Assembly: GCA_028023455.1 (NCBI GenBank)
Contig: JAQFVV010000316.1
Span: 936,783 to 1,000,782 of the forward strand
DNA: 64,000 bases
Direction: 5' to 3'
DNA from: Epiperipatus broadwayi
Lineage: Eukaryota; Onychophora; Udeonychophora; Euonychophora; Peripatidae
The notes beneath the pieces are model-generated. The model had not been told where the DNA came from and did not search any database. It saw only the letters and a program-made list of their open reading frames with translations. A program made the position numbers and the translations under genes. Position 1 is the stretch's first letter. Each line of letters opens with the position of its first letter. Below are positions 12,525 to 22,266 of the stretch, piece after piece.

Positions 12525-13445
12525 TATATATTTGTGCTATTATAAAAATATAAAATCACAATCTTGGAATTTTCATTTGAAATTTATTATTATGTATTTT
12601 CTCTTTTTAGTACATCAGTTATTAATTGGTTGACAAATTCATCCATTCGACTAAATGATAATCTTGTATATTAGTGGACTATTTTTATAAACCACCAGTA
12701 ATGGAAATATTAAATTATATGCAATCTTATTTGTAAATATATATATTTTGGATTCAATAAAATTCCCTTTGTTCCAATTTATATTTATTAACTAATCAAA
12801 TTGTTAGTTAAGTTAAACCTGGGAATTAACTAGTTAACATGCCTTAGTCAATGCTCTGTAGTATTTAGGTTTATTTTGTATAGCTAGCCGAAGTAACAAT
12901 ATAAGTAATGATTAGAGTACATTCACTTATGACTAATATATTTTCTATAGTTTAGATTATTTATTATCTGTAACTTTATAAATTAGTAATTTGTTCAAAT
13001 AAAGTTAAACATCATAACCTGATTTATTGTAACTCATATTCAATGGCTGGAATTAGTATATTTTATTATATTCATTTTTGAGGCAATTTCTTTTCTCTTT
13101 ATACATATATGACATGTCATAATAAGTACTATTATGTTTGCTGCTACCGATTGGGGCCATTTCAATTGTTAGGACCTTTCTTTATATGTATATTTTACTT
13201 ACTATTACATTTGGCACTACCAATTGGAGCAATTGTATTTTCTATTACATTTTTATTATGTTTAAGGCAAGTGTATCTTTTCATATGTAGTTAAGGCATA
13301 CTATTGTATTATATTAATTTCATCCTTTCATACGTAGCATCATATGTAGTATTACATTTGCCTCCCAACGATTGGGGCTATGTCATTTCTTCATACATTG
13401 CATGTATGTAGTGTTACAATATATATATATATATATATATATATA
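12525..13445. other. AT-rich DNA, possible degenerate tandem repeat
   Basis: No gene is seen. Between about 13109 and 13400 the motif around ACCGATTGGGGC recurs three times in diverged form (near 13147, 13220 and 13368), suggesting an old tandem duplication. A TA tract lies at 13420-13444. Confidence 0.45.
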
Positions 13446-13727
13446 CCCAAATTCAAAAATTCAACCAGACCAGCAAAAAAAAAAAAAAAAATTAAAACAC
13501 AACCAAAGGTTTCACTGCTACAAGCAGACTTCTTAAGTGTAAAGAACTACAAAAACTACACAATATATATATACATAATATTAAACATTACCCACAAATC
13601 CATTCACTTCCCATCCACCCTTAATATTAAAAAAACTCGTAAATAAGTTAATTGCTTCAGAATGGTTGTGTTTTAATATTATTATTATTATTTTTTTTTG
13701 CTGGTCTGGTTGAATTTTTGAATTTGC
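13446..13727. repeat. Fold-back (inverted) repeat
   Basis: The left arm (about 13446-13507) and right arm (about 13664-13727) are reverse complements: both carry CCAGACCAGC (or its complement), a poly-A/poly-T tract and the ACACAACCA / TGGTTGTGT end. The centre of about 155 bases is unrelated. The arrangement resembles the inverted-arm inserts elsewhere in the window, but I see no hammerhead core in it. Confidence 0.6.
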
Positions 13728-13799
13728 GATAAATTTAATTATATTTTTGACTAGTTTAGTTTAGCTTTATGCTTGTAATGTTTATATATATATATATAT

Positions 13800-14139
13800 A
13801 TATATGGAGAGATGTATGTTGGGAGTAACAAGAAGAGATTGAAAATGCAATGTATGGGTAAGACAACAAACAGGTGCTACTGACCTTATTGAAAAAAATA
13901 AAAGATTGAAGTGGAGTTGAGCTGGACATATTGCTATAAGAAATGATAATAGATGGACAATTGAAATTTTAAATGGGATTCCAAGAGATTGTAAAAGACC
14001 CAGAAAGAGACCACATGTGAGGTGGATGGATGAAATAAGAAAATGTGCAGGGGTGTTGTGGAAAAGAGAAGCTAAAGATTGGAGAAGATGGATTAAACTT
14101 GGAGAGACCTTCATCCTGCAGTGGATTGATAATGGTTGA

Positions 14140-14142
<3 letters not shown>
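13800..14142 (+). pseudogene. RTE-like LINE 3' end, truncated and broken
   Basis: Conceptual translation across several frames gives the C-terminal tail of an RTE-type LINE polyprotein: the block around MLGVTRRD, then GRTTNRCY..LIEKNKRLKW, a WAGHIA-like motif, a DNRWTIEILNG block, RDCKRPRKRPHVRW at about 13987-14028, and WRRWIKLGETFILQWIDN near the end. The same tail occurs at 52050-52400 (-) and, more decayed, at 35550-35880 (+). Only the 3' end is present, as usual for 5'-truncated LINEs. It ends in a short TGATGA/TA repeat (about 14127-14180) that may be its tail. It is non-functional. Confidence 0.75.
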
Positions 14143-14184
<42 letters not shown>

Positions 14185-14689
14185 AACAGAACAAATCAAT
14201 AAACATCACATGATCATTAGAACAAGTGTAAATTGGAATCTTAATAAATGTGATTCATGCCCAATGATTAGCTGTGCCATTTGTAATGGAATGGATGTAT
14301 TATGTATGTGACCAGATTCCTAATGATGCAACTGGACAGTGTCTAGCCACAATAATTGGTCATTAATTGTAATGAAATGAAACAAAATTGCTACTTGCAC
14401 CACTCATTTTATTTGTACATTAAAGCAATGGTATAAGTTTGAGTCTCTAAAGTTCACCAGTTACAGACATATCACATTTGATAGTATTCTTAGTTCAACT
14501 CATATATTATTACATATGGTCACTCTTTGACTTCTCAACATCATGAGTTCTCATATTCCTGTTATTCCTCAGTATTTAAACTCCACAATTATATGCACAA
14601 TTTTAATAACCTAGGTGATGATTACCATAAGTTTGATATAAAACTACAAATATTTACATCTGAGTTATGTGTGTGGTGTAGCATGGAGA
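14143..14689. other. No gene seen; TA tract at the start
   Basis: 14140-14180 is a TA tract. The rest is ordinary AT-rich DNA without a supported frame; the open frame near 14527-14742 runs into the following minisatellite. Confidence 0.5.
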
Positions 14690-15035
14690 ATAGAATGTTT
14701 GATAAATGGTATGGCATGGGTAATGGGAAGTTGGATAAATGATATCACATGGATAGTGAAAAGTTATATAAATGATATGGCAATGAATAGTGGAAAGTTA
14801 GATAAATGATATGGCATGGATAATGAAAAATTAGATAAATTATATAGTATGACTAATGGAAAGTTGGATAAATAACATGGCATAGCTAATGGAAAGTTAG
14901 ATAAATGATATGGCATAGGTAATGGAATGTTAGATAAATGACATGACTAATGGAAAGTTAGATAAATGATATGGCATGGCTAATGAAAAGTTAGATAAAT
15001 GATGTGATATGGGCAATGGAAAGTTAGATAAACGA
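14690..15035. repeat. Minisatellite, about 10 units of roughly 33 bp
   Basis: The repeating core is GGAAAGTTAGATAAATGATA followed by TGGCATGGCTAAT, with substitutions and small indels between units. The first units (from 14690) are the most diverged; those after 14840 are the most regular. Confidence 0.8.
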
Positions 15036-16265
15036 GGAAACTACACAAATTTTAGTTTAAAAAAATCATTAACAACTTTATTCTGTTATGGGTGATTTAC
15101 AATCTTTTAGAACAAATAAATTTGACATTTGGGTAGATCAGATCATCCTTCATTTGATTCATATAATATTATGATCATCCTCCTAAACTTTGATCCTATG
15201 TTGGATGATCATTCATTACCCATGCTAACCATTTGCTTAGCCTAACAATGTAATTTATGATTATTCTGATATGATCATCCTGCTGACCAATTCTTCTATT
15301 CCCTGACTTTAACTTGTCTACCTTACTCCATGGCAATGTGTCATGATTTAGTGACTGCCACCTTTGGGTACAAAGGCTCCCCTTTGTGTTATCAGTATTT
15401 ATGATAGCAATTAGTCAGTCATACAAAATATCAAATAATAATAATCAAATTAATTTAACAATAAAAATAAACATATAAAATTGCCCTGTACTAGTGTGAG
15501 CATTTAATATTGTATAGATAAAAATCTCACCTCAACACCACTCAGAAATCCAGTTCTTTAGTCGGTAGATTTAGAGATCAGCATCTAGATTTTATTACAA
15601 TCAAAAATTATAGTCCTTGACCTATAGACCCCCCTTACATAATTATGATTGGTAATCATAGGGCTGGATTATCAATTATTTCAATAAAAAATAACAACAA
15701 AGAGTTATACAACAAAGAAAAATGAGTTCTACATGATACATATATAATTTGAATAATTGAAATTGTTAGTCCATGTAGCATCTGGATACACAGATAATAA
15801 GATGACTGGTTACTTCTAGATGAGGAAAATTCCTGAATCTTGGGAGTGGTAATCCATTTGATGTTGTCTGGTCATCCTCTAGGTAATTGATTGATGACTT
15901 GTCAGTGGACAGGTAATGTTCCCTTAGGTACTGCTGCTTTCTCCATGATCCTAGTGAATACTGTCTCTTTTTGATGATAGTAAAGACATTACTGATGTTA
16001 TTAGCTTATAAAGTCAAACTATTAATAGGCATCTGACTGGCAGCCTCCCATCTACAATGTTTAATGAATTTTATACCAGCACATCCTTTTGTATTGCTTA
16101 ATATTTATTAGACTTAATATTATCTGCTATAGATCAGGCATGTTGTCTTTTTTGGTTTCTTCAGCCAGTTAATAATTCTTCTTGTGAGATTTTTGTTGAT
16201 GAGTAATAAAAATTTATAGGAATTATTCCCTTGGAATTATTAATGTAAGTTATTTTTATGAAAAT
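15036..16265. other. No gene seen
   Basis: AT-rich unique-looking DNA. The GATCATCCT motif appears several times between 15135 and 15280 without a clear period. No frame is supported. Confidence 0.5.
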
Positions 16266-16280
16266 ATATTACTCCTGTGA
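16266..16280 (+). repeat. Target-site duplication, left, of the PLE
   Basis: ATATTACTCCTGTGA is repeated exactly at 19744-19758 and brackets the element. A 15-bp duplication fits PLE endonuclease-mediated insertion. Confidence 0.9.
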
Positions 16281-16404
16281 GATGTGATATGTTGGACTAT
16301 AATATTGAATGTATAGAAAATTTTAAACTTTATTTAAACTTTTCAAATACAAACAACTTGTTAGTAATAACACACAAATAGACAATACAGGTTAGTAATT
16401 ACAC

Positions 16405-16445
16405 AATGTTTTGAGTAGTATTATTCTCCACTCTTCTTCAGGTGT
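16405..16445 (-). ncRNA. Degenerate HHR-like motif, left pLTR of PLE-1
   Basis: On the minus strand CTGAAGA (fits CUGANGA) is followed by a stem GAGTGG/CTACTC and AAAAC in place of GAAAC. G12 is lost, so cleavage is unlikely. Confidence 0.4.
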
Positions 16446-16477
16446 TGCTGGCCTATATGCACAGTGACAATATTCAC

Positions 16478-16558
16478 TTAGAAGTTGAACTTGCACCTTT
16501 AGATTCTTGTATATCGAATTTAAGGCAAATGCTCTACCAACTGAGCTATTCTGTCAAA
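16478..16558 (-). ncRNA. tRNA-like segment in the left pLTR of PLE-1
   Basis: The minus strand contains TAGCTCAGTTGGTAGAGC (16531-16548), the D-arm/box A of a Lys-type tRNA, and a degenerate box B (16484-16497). The anticodon arm does not fold properly, so this is a relic or regulatory segment, not a working tRNA. Confidence 0.6.
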
Positions 16559-16939
16559 GGCAACATATAGTAGAAATTTGATATATTTATATATGAGGGT
16601 TGGTTCAAATCCTCCTGAGTCCTTCAATTTTTTTTTTTAACAAGTCTAATTATTTTTATTTTTACTTTTTCCTAAGAGCAAGATTAATTAGAGGCTTCCA
16701 TACATTGTGTATTGTCACACTGGGTTGACTTATAGGATTATTTACCATTGTCATATGAGCAGCTTCCTTGAATTTTCTTCTATGCATTTTTTCCTCTTTA
16801 TCCAATATCTTTGTATTTTCCCACTTAAGCACATGGTCAGTAGTACATATATGATCTGCTATGGTAGACACATCTATTTTTTCTCTTTTGACCATTAATT
16901 TGTGTTCCTTCAATAGTTGTTCAAACCTTCAGACAAATT

Positions 16940-17052
16940 CTAAGTACTCGGTATGGTATGGACCCGATGCTATGTTGAAATTTAGACATTATGAAAAATT
17001 ATGTCTAAAACTGGCTAAAGTAGAAAATCATTTAACTTTCTTATGTATGTAA
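16940..17052 (+). pseudogene. N-terminal coding fragment of the PLE-1 protein
   Basis: A frame reading WYGPDAMLKFRHYEKLCLKL ... NHLTFL lies directly upstream of the RT frame but in a different phase. A single-base frameshift at about 17035-17050 would join it to CKSEGIIPKGLQLKPP in the RT frame. It starts immediately after the inverted terminal copy. The role of the PLE N-terminus is poorly known. The reading is inferred from the uninterrupted frame and its position. Confidence 0.55.
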
Positions 17053-17077
17053 ATCAGAAGGGATTATCCCTAAGGGT

Positions 17078-18931
17078 TTGCAGTTAAAACCTCCTATTTC
17101 CTCCAAGAGAGCTGAAAAAATTATTCAGAGAGCAAATGAGGCCTTATTGAGAGAAAGTATAAAGGTTCAGCGGTTTACCAAGTATCAAACATTGCGATCT
17201 ATTAGAAATGTGGAATCGTTTCTACAAAACAAAGTTACAGATGAAGATTTCTCAAGAATTTGTCAAGCAGTGAACAGATCATATTGTAAGTTACATGGAA
17301 GGATAAAAGAACTTCAGAAGAAGAAGCTTGTAAATCTACATGGGCAAGTCAAAAGTAATACTGCAACTAGTCTATCCTCATCATCAGTGAAAAATCTTAG
17401 TTCTAAACAACTTACTGATTGTGAATTATCAGTTCTTGAAAAAGGTTTGAATTTCGCCATTACACCATCTACTGTCCCACTATTGGATATAATGGCAGCC
17501 ACTGATGAGGTGACCCAAAACTTGACTCTAGAAGAAGCAGCAGAGTTATGCTGGAGAGTAAAAAGGACACTTGAAAGACATCAAGTGCACAAGCAGAAGT
17601 CAAACATTTCATGTGATGAGAGGAAAGCTATTAAATCTCTCAAACAGGATACATCTATAATCATTCTTCCTGCTGACAAAGGTAACACTACAGTTGTAAT
17701 GGATAAAACTGATTATGATAACAAAATACAAGGCCTTCTCACAGCAGGCCAATACAAAAAGATAGCAAAAAATCCAATTCCAAATACAGAGGTAAAACTA
17801 CAAGCATTACTCCGGAAGCATCACAGGTATTTCAGTGATTCAGAAAAAAGAAAATTAACTTCATATTTCAGCAAGATTCCTCACCTGTATGGACTGCCTA
17901 AAATCCATAAAGACAATGTTCCATTAAGACCTATTGTTAGTTCTAGAAATTCACCATGTCAAAATTTGTCAAGATTTCTTCTCGAAGTTCTTAGTCCATT
18001 GGCATATAGGACACAGTCTTTCATCAGGGATTCTAAGCACTTTGTAGAATTAGTCAGGAACATGAAAATGGAAAGAACTGACATATTGGTAAGCTTTGAT
18101 GTGGAAAGTCTGTTTACAAATGTACCATGTGATGAGGCATTGTCTATTGTAAGGAAAAGGTTATATGATGATAATAGTCTACAAACTAGAACAGCTCTAC
18201 CTATTGATAGTATAATGGAATTATTAACATTCTGTGTAACAACAACATACTTTCAATATAACTCAGAATTCTTCCAACAAAATCAAGGGATGGCCATGGG
18301 ATCATCACTGTCACCCTTGCTCAGCAACATTTACATGGAAGAACTTGAAACCACAGCCATAAATACTACTCCATGTCCACCTAAAGTGTGGCTTCGATAT
18401 GTTGATGATACATTTGTGGTATGGCCACATGGTGAGGTAAAATTACAGTCATTCTGGATGCACATTAACAACATATCTCCTACAATTAAATTCACGATGG
18501 AATCAGAACAAGAACAAAAATTGGCATTCTTGGATGTTCTTGTGACAAGACTCCCTCAGGGCAAAGTAAAAACAACAGTGTATAGGAAACCAACACACAC
18601 TGGCAAATACTTGGCATATACATCCAATCATACAAGAAGCACTAAACAAGGAATTGTACTATCACTATGGAACAGAGCAAAGGAGGTTTGTTCAGAAACC
18701 AGTGATTTGGAAAAAGAAAAGATTCACATAGAACAAATGCTTATGAAGAATGGTTATCCATCAGCAGTCATCAGAAAAACCTTCAATAGACAACACAAAG
18801 AGACACCAAAAGAGAAAACAGTTATTGGTACGGTAGTGTATCCATACATACCAGGAATGGCAGACAAATTAAAGAAAATCTGCAGTCAATATAACATTAG
18901 AACTGCTTTCCAAAGCCATACCACACTTTGA
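17078..18931 (+). CDS. Penelope-like reverse transcriptase
   Basis: The frame of 617 codons begins at a TTG; no ATG is near, and homology appears to continue upstream past a frameshift, so the true start is lost. Motifs in order: LPADKGNTTVV at about residue 197, LYGLPKIHK at 270, FDVESLFTNVP at 340 (RT motif A, catalytic D341), GMAMGSSLSPLL at 404 (motif B), RYVDD with catalytic D443-D444 (motif C), AFLDVLVTR near 486 and YRKPTHTGKYL near 503. These define the PLE RT clade, related to telomerase RT. The N-terminal 190 residues are basic and helical in character. The enzyme copies element RNA at the insertion site. A TGA at 18929-18931 separates it from the in-frame nuclease domain; the context GAATTGC-type reading suggests an original arginine CGA. 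All catalytic residues remain, so the break is recent. Confidence 0.95.
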   Translation: MQLKPPISSKRAEKIIQRANEALLRESIKVQRFTKYQTLRSIRNVESFLQNKVTDEDFSRICQAVNRSYCKLHGRIKELQKKKLVNLHGQVKSNTATSLSSSSVKNLSSKQLTDCELSVLEKGLNFAITPSTVPLLDIMAATDEVTQNLTLEEAAELCWRVKRTLERHQVHKQKSNISCDERKAIKSLKQDTSIIILPADKGNTTVVMDKTDYDNKIQGLLTAGQYKKIAKNPIPNTEVKLQALLRKHHRYFSDSEKRKLTSYFSKIPHLYGLPKIHKDNVPLRPIVSSRNSPCQNLSRFLLEVLSPLAYRTQSFIRDSKHFVELVRNMKMERTDILVSFDVESLFTNVPCDEALSIVRKRLYDDNSLQTRTALPIDSIMELLTFCVTTTYFQYNSEFFQQNQGMAMGSSLSPLLSNIYMEELETTAINTTPCPPKVWLRYVDDTFVVWPHGEVKLQSFWMHINNISPTIKFTMESEQEQKLAFLDVLVTRLPQGKVKTTVYRKPTHTGKYLAYTSNHTRSTKQGIVLSLWNRAKEVCSETSDLEKEKIHIEQMLMKNGYPSAVIRKTFNRQHKETPKEKTVIGTVVYPYIPGMADKLKKICSQYNIRTAFQSHTTL

Positions 18932-18934
18932 GGA

Positions 18935-19306
18935 ATGCTTACTTCTACTAAGCCTAAACTGGAAATGCTGAAGAACAAAAACTGCATCTATGAAATACCA
19001 TGTGAATGTGGAAGGAAATACATTGGTGAGACCTGTCGCCCTGTTGAACAGCGATTGAAGGAGCACAAACTAATGGTTAAAAGAGAAAAAACAGATGTGT
19101 CTACCATAGCAGATCATGTATGTACTAATGACCATATGCTTAAGTGGGAAAATACAAAGATATTGGATAAAGAGGAAAAAATGCATAGAAGAAAATTCAA
19201 GGAAGCTGCTCATATGACAATGGTAAATAATCCTATAAGTCAACCCAGTGTGGCAATACACAATGTATGGAAGCCTCTAATTAATCTTGCTCTTAGGAAA
19301 AAGTAA
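18935..19306 (+). CDS. GIY-YIG endonuclease domain of PLE-1
   Basis: It is in the same frame as the RT, one TGA and one codon downstream, so the two were a single protein of about 740 residues. Key features: IYEIPCECGRKYIGET (residues 18-33), in which IYE and KYIG are the GIY and YIG strands; a CxC pair (C23, C25) typical of PLE nucleases; R40 and H44 in the RLKEH helix; a later histidine and cysteine pair around ADHVCTNDH; and the family-specific tail ENTKILDKEEKMHRRKFKEA. The domain nicks the target DNA. ATG at 18935 is only the first Met after the stop. The last 75 residues are duplicated inverted at 16662-16913. Confidence 0.93.
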   Translation: MLTSTKPKLEMLKNKNCIYEIPCECGRKYIGETCRPVEQRLKEHKLMVKREKTDVSTIADHVCTNDHMLKWENTKILDKEEKMHRRKFKEAAHMTMVNNPISQPSVAIHNVWKPLINLALRKK

Positions 19307-19410
19307 AAATAAAAATAATTAGACTTGTTAAAAAAAAAAAATTGAAGGACTCAGGAGGATTTGAACCAACCCTCATATATAAATATATCAAATTTCTACT
19401 ATATGTTGCC

Positions 19411-19492
19411 TTTGACAGAATAGCTCAGTTGGTAGAGCGTTTGCCTTAAATTCAATATTCAAGAATCTAAAGGTGCGAGTTCAACTTCTAAG
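19411..19492 (+). ncRNA. tRNA-like segment in the PLE-1 3' region
   Basis: TAGCTCAGTTGGTAGAG at 19421-19437 matches the D arm and box A of many tRNAs, and GGTGCGAGTTCAAC at 19472-19485 looks like a degenerate T arm or box B. The spacing of about 35 bases is near tRNA size, but no closed anticodon stem or acceptor stem can be drawn. It may be a captured SINE head or an internal Pol III promoter. Confidence 0.6.
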
Positions 19493-19514
19493 TGAATATT
19501 GTCACTGTGCATAT

Positions 19515-19595
19515 AGGCCAGCAACACCTGAAGAAGAGTGGAGAATAATACTACTCAAAACGTTGTGTAATTACTAACCTGTATTGTCTATTTGT
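19515..19595 (+). ncRNA. Degenerate HHR-like motif, PLE-1 3' region
   Basis: CTGAAGA at 19528-19534, stem GAGTGG 19536-19541 with CTACTC 19551-19556, then AAAACGTT. The position matches that of HHRs in PLE terminal repeats, but GAAA has become AAAA and an extra A precedes stem II. Probably vestigial. Confidence 0.45.
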
Positions 19596-19743
19596 GTGTT
19601 ATTACTAACAAGTTGTTTGTATTTGAAAAGTTTAAATAAAGTTTAAAATTTTCTATACATTCAATATTCACTCATAAATGATGGAAATAGTCCACCATAT
19701 CACATCTTATAATATACCATCATTACAAACCTTCAGACAAATA

Positions 19744-19758
19744 ATATTACTCCTGTGA
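19744..19758 (+). repeat. Target-site duplication, right, of the PLE
   Basis: Exact copy of 16266-16280. Confidence 0.9.
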
Positions 19759-20311
19759 CCTCTAAAAACTTTTCCTCTTATAATCATTTTCAATAGTTTT
19801 TGGAGATAATTTGTTCTTTTATAAAATCATCAAATTATAAATTGAACATTAGTTTATTTTTAAGCATTACTTTAATTTGTGTTGATAACTTAAAAAAAAT
19901 ATTATTTATTTTTTTATTGATTAAAACAATTTAGTTTCTTTTCTTGCATATGCAGTCTGTGCTGGGAGCATGTTATATATATCATACTATATTTCTATTG
20001 TTTAAATGTTTTAATTTCTTTAGTCTCTTTAATAATTTTTTTTTTTCAATTACTAATGTAGAAATTTAAGTTTAAATCCCATTTTCCTTTGTTACTCTTT
20101 TATATCAAGTTTGGAAATTTGGTAAACTGAGTATCAATTACTCTAGTTTTGTAGTCAATAGATTTAATGTAACAAAAAAAAAAAGCAAGAAAAAAAAGAC
20201 GATATCACAATCTACTTATAATTAATGTTATAATTTATTTTTACATAAGTAATTTTATTTCAGACTCTCTTTGTTTTTAATAGATTGGGACTGTATTCTT
20301 ACAATATACAT
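19759..20311. other. No gene seen
   Basis: AT-rich DNA with poly-T and poly-A runs; no supported frame or repeat. Confidence 0.5.
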
Positions 20312-22266
20312 ATTATAATGATCGGGGTTTCTGGAGATCACCTAGTCTTACCGTATCTGCTGTACAGAGCACCACTAGGCTACTTGAACCTAGAAAATTT
20401 ATAGAGTAGGCAGATACGTGCTGTTAAGATCTTATTTTACATATATTTTTATTCCGACCGTTAGCCCAGTGCCACTAGCTCATGGAGTAGCAGAGATTTA
20501 AAACATTTTTATAAGTTTTAATAAAGATTTATATTCTCAAAATAAATTAATATTTAAAACAATAAAATAAAGCCACTGCCAGTAATAACACACAAAACAT
20601 TTATTTAATATTTATAAAATTTAGCATTATTATTTTAGTCAAACTTTATTTTTTTACAAAACATTATAACTTATTTTGCTTTAGATTTTAATTTACAATT
20701 TAACTGTTTTTGTTTTATTTTAAAAGTTCGCACAGATGAGTTTAATATTTATTAGAGTGTCGAGTATAAATAGACTACATAGATTGCATTTGAAAAGAAA
20801 ATATTCTATCCCTGATTTAACCTTAGACCAAAAGTTCGCAGTCAAACTAACGTCAATCCATATGATATATTGATGTATTCAATGCAGCATGAAATACAAC
20901 AGCACATTAATACCATACTGTCAGGAATGTACATCTGAACAGCATGGTTTTAGAAGACATTGACTCTCATCCAGAACAGGAATACTACATCTGTCTGATG
21001 AGAAGAGCAATGAAAAAAAAACTCCATAGGAAGGGACTGCGTTTTCCATCTTACCATCCCATTCCATAGGCAAAAAGATGGTGTGCGGTGTAATATAAGA
21101 TCCTGCATGTAGCGAATTTCATACTACATCTACTAATTACACCAATATATCCAATCCATTGACCCAATTTAACTACAAAACAAATAACCTAAGATCAACC
21201 CTCCCTTAATTAAACTAATATAACTTTACAAATCTATGCAGCCATTCACGCCCAACTTAAATTTAACATTTATTAAAAGTTTAGTTTAACAGAAAAAAGT
21301 TTAGTTTAACAAAAAAAAAAAAAATCATAATAAAAACTTAAAAGAACAAACAAAAAAAAAATTAACTTAATGGAAATGATTTTAAAAAAATACATCAAAT
21401 AAAATTAATTATTAATAATTTACGTTGGTCAGATAGGATTCTATTTCTATAAAATAGGGAACAAGTTTTAGAATTTAAAGTTCTTATTCTTTTCATATAC
21501 TGGAGTTTTAGAAATATAGTTAAAGCTTATTAGAGTTCATAAAGTTCTTATGGTTTAAAAAAAGTTCATCTTTATCAGTTGCTTGCAGTTTGGGATCCAG
21601 CGTTAATTCCCCCGATGTCCTGTGGTCCATAGTGTAAGAAAACGATTGGTCATTTCTCTTTTCTTCCCTTATTTTAACAAGCAAAACTGAAGGGATTGAA
21701 GAGTGCATCTTTTCAATCCCTTCTCCTGCAACACATATAGCACACCTCTGCTGTCACATCTCTATCTTCTCTTCCAGCTCTTTCTTCATTCACTTTTTCT
21801 TTTATACTAGAATTTTGGATTCAGTGGACATTACGTCATGATGATGGTGATGGTCTTTTCATTGAGGTCCATTTCCCCAAGGGATTTCTTTTATTGGCTA
21901 TTAGTTTCAATTGTTTTTTCTCCTATCTGACCGTTACTTATACATTTTGAAATGCCCAAAGGCTAGCTTACTAATTAAAATAATCATTTTCATTTTACAA
22001 AAGCATTAATTAATTTATTGTACAAACTTAAAGATATATTTTTATCTTTAAATCTTTACTGAAAATTTTGTTTTAAAATCCTTTTTTACTTAATAAAGTT
22101 TTCTTTTAATAATTTTTTACATCTGTGCTATTTTATATATTAGAGTTTAGATGATTTTTAACTTTCAATTTTAATTCTTAAAAAATTTTTTTTTATTTGC
22201 GAACTTTTATTTTTCATGACTAATATTTAGAAAAAAAATTAATGTAACGGCGTATGTGCCTGTTAC
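20312..22266 (-). mobile_element. Family E repeat, copy 2 (inverted)
   Basis: Reverse-oriented copy of 10366-12524. On the minus strand it starts TTGTAACAGGCAC after a TA tract (about 22266) and ends CATTATAATA near 20312. The closing block with the CTAGGTTCAAG-type motif is at about 20376-20405, the hairpin at 21689-21723, a TATA-like box near 21805, and the CAGATAGGAGAAAAAA block near 21925. No common coding frame. Confidence 0.7.
21689..21723 (-). ncRNA. Conserved hairpin in family E, copy 2
   Basis: GAAGGGATTGAA / TTCAATCCCTTC, 12 perfect pairs; on the minus strand the loop reads AAGATGCACTC, against AAGACGCACTC in copy 1. Confidence 0.55.

Larger units (their letters stand above)
16281..16924 (-). 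repeat. Inverted 5' terminal copy (pLTR) of PLE-1
   Basis: Reverse complement of about 19042-19709, including the last ~75 codons of the GIY-YIG frame (readable on the minus strand, 16662-16913), the tRNA-like segment and the HHR-like segment. Relative to the right copy it lacks about 18 bases near 16303, and it carries scattered substitutions, so the two copies have diverged by a few per cent. Confidence 0.9.
19042..19709 (+). repeat. 3' terminal region (pLTR) of PLE-1
   Basis: Inverted partner of 16281-16924. It covers the end of the nuclease frame, a poly-A tract at 19331, the tRNA-like segment, the HHR-like motif and an AATAAAG signal near 19635. Confidence 0.88.
16281..19743 (+). mobile_element. 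Penelope-like retroelement (PLE-1), nearly complete
   Basis: The element is bounded by an exact 15-bp TSD. Order: an inverted terminal copy (16281-16924), a short N-terminal coding stretch with a frameshift (about 16940-17050), reverse transcriptase (17078-18931), GIY-YIG nuclease (18935-19306), then a 3' region with a tRNA-like and an HHR-like segment. The right terminal region 19042-19709 is the inverted partner of 16281-16924. Terminal repeats in direct or inverted order (pLTRs) are a known PLE hallmark. The last bases before the right TSD repeat the start of the internal region: CAAACCTTCAGACAAA at 16923-16938 recurs just before 19744. Coding damage is limited to one frameshift and one TGA, so the insertion is fairly recent. 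Retrotransposition uses the RT and nuclease at the target DNA. Confidence 0.93.

Noticed and set aside
13380-14311. Several frames containing YIYIYIY runs
   Set aside because: They read through TA tracts and the RTE relic; incidental.
16662-16913. Minus-strand frame resembling the PLE nuclease tail
   Set aside because: It is the inverted terminal copy of PLE-1, not a separate gene.
17314-17502. Minus-strand frame inside the RT gene
   Set aside because: Antisense shadow of the RT coding sequence.
17500-17512. CTGATGA match inside the RT gene
   Set aside because: Coding context and no HHR helices.
19411-19492. Candidate tRNA-Lys gene
   Set aside because: Only the D arm is convincing; the anticodon and acceptor stems do not form.
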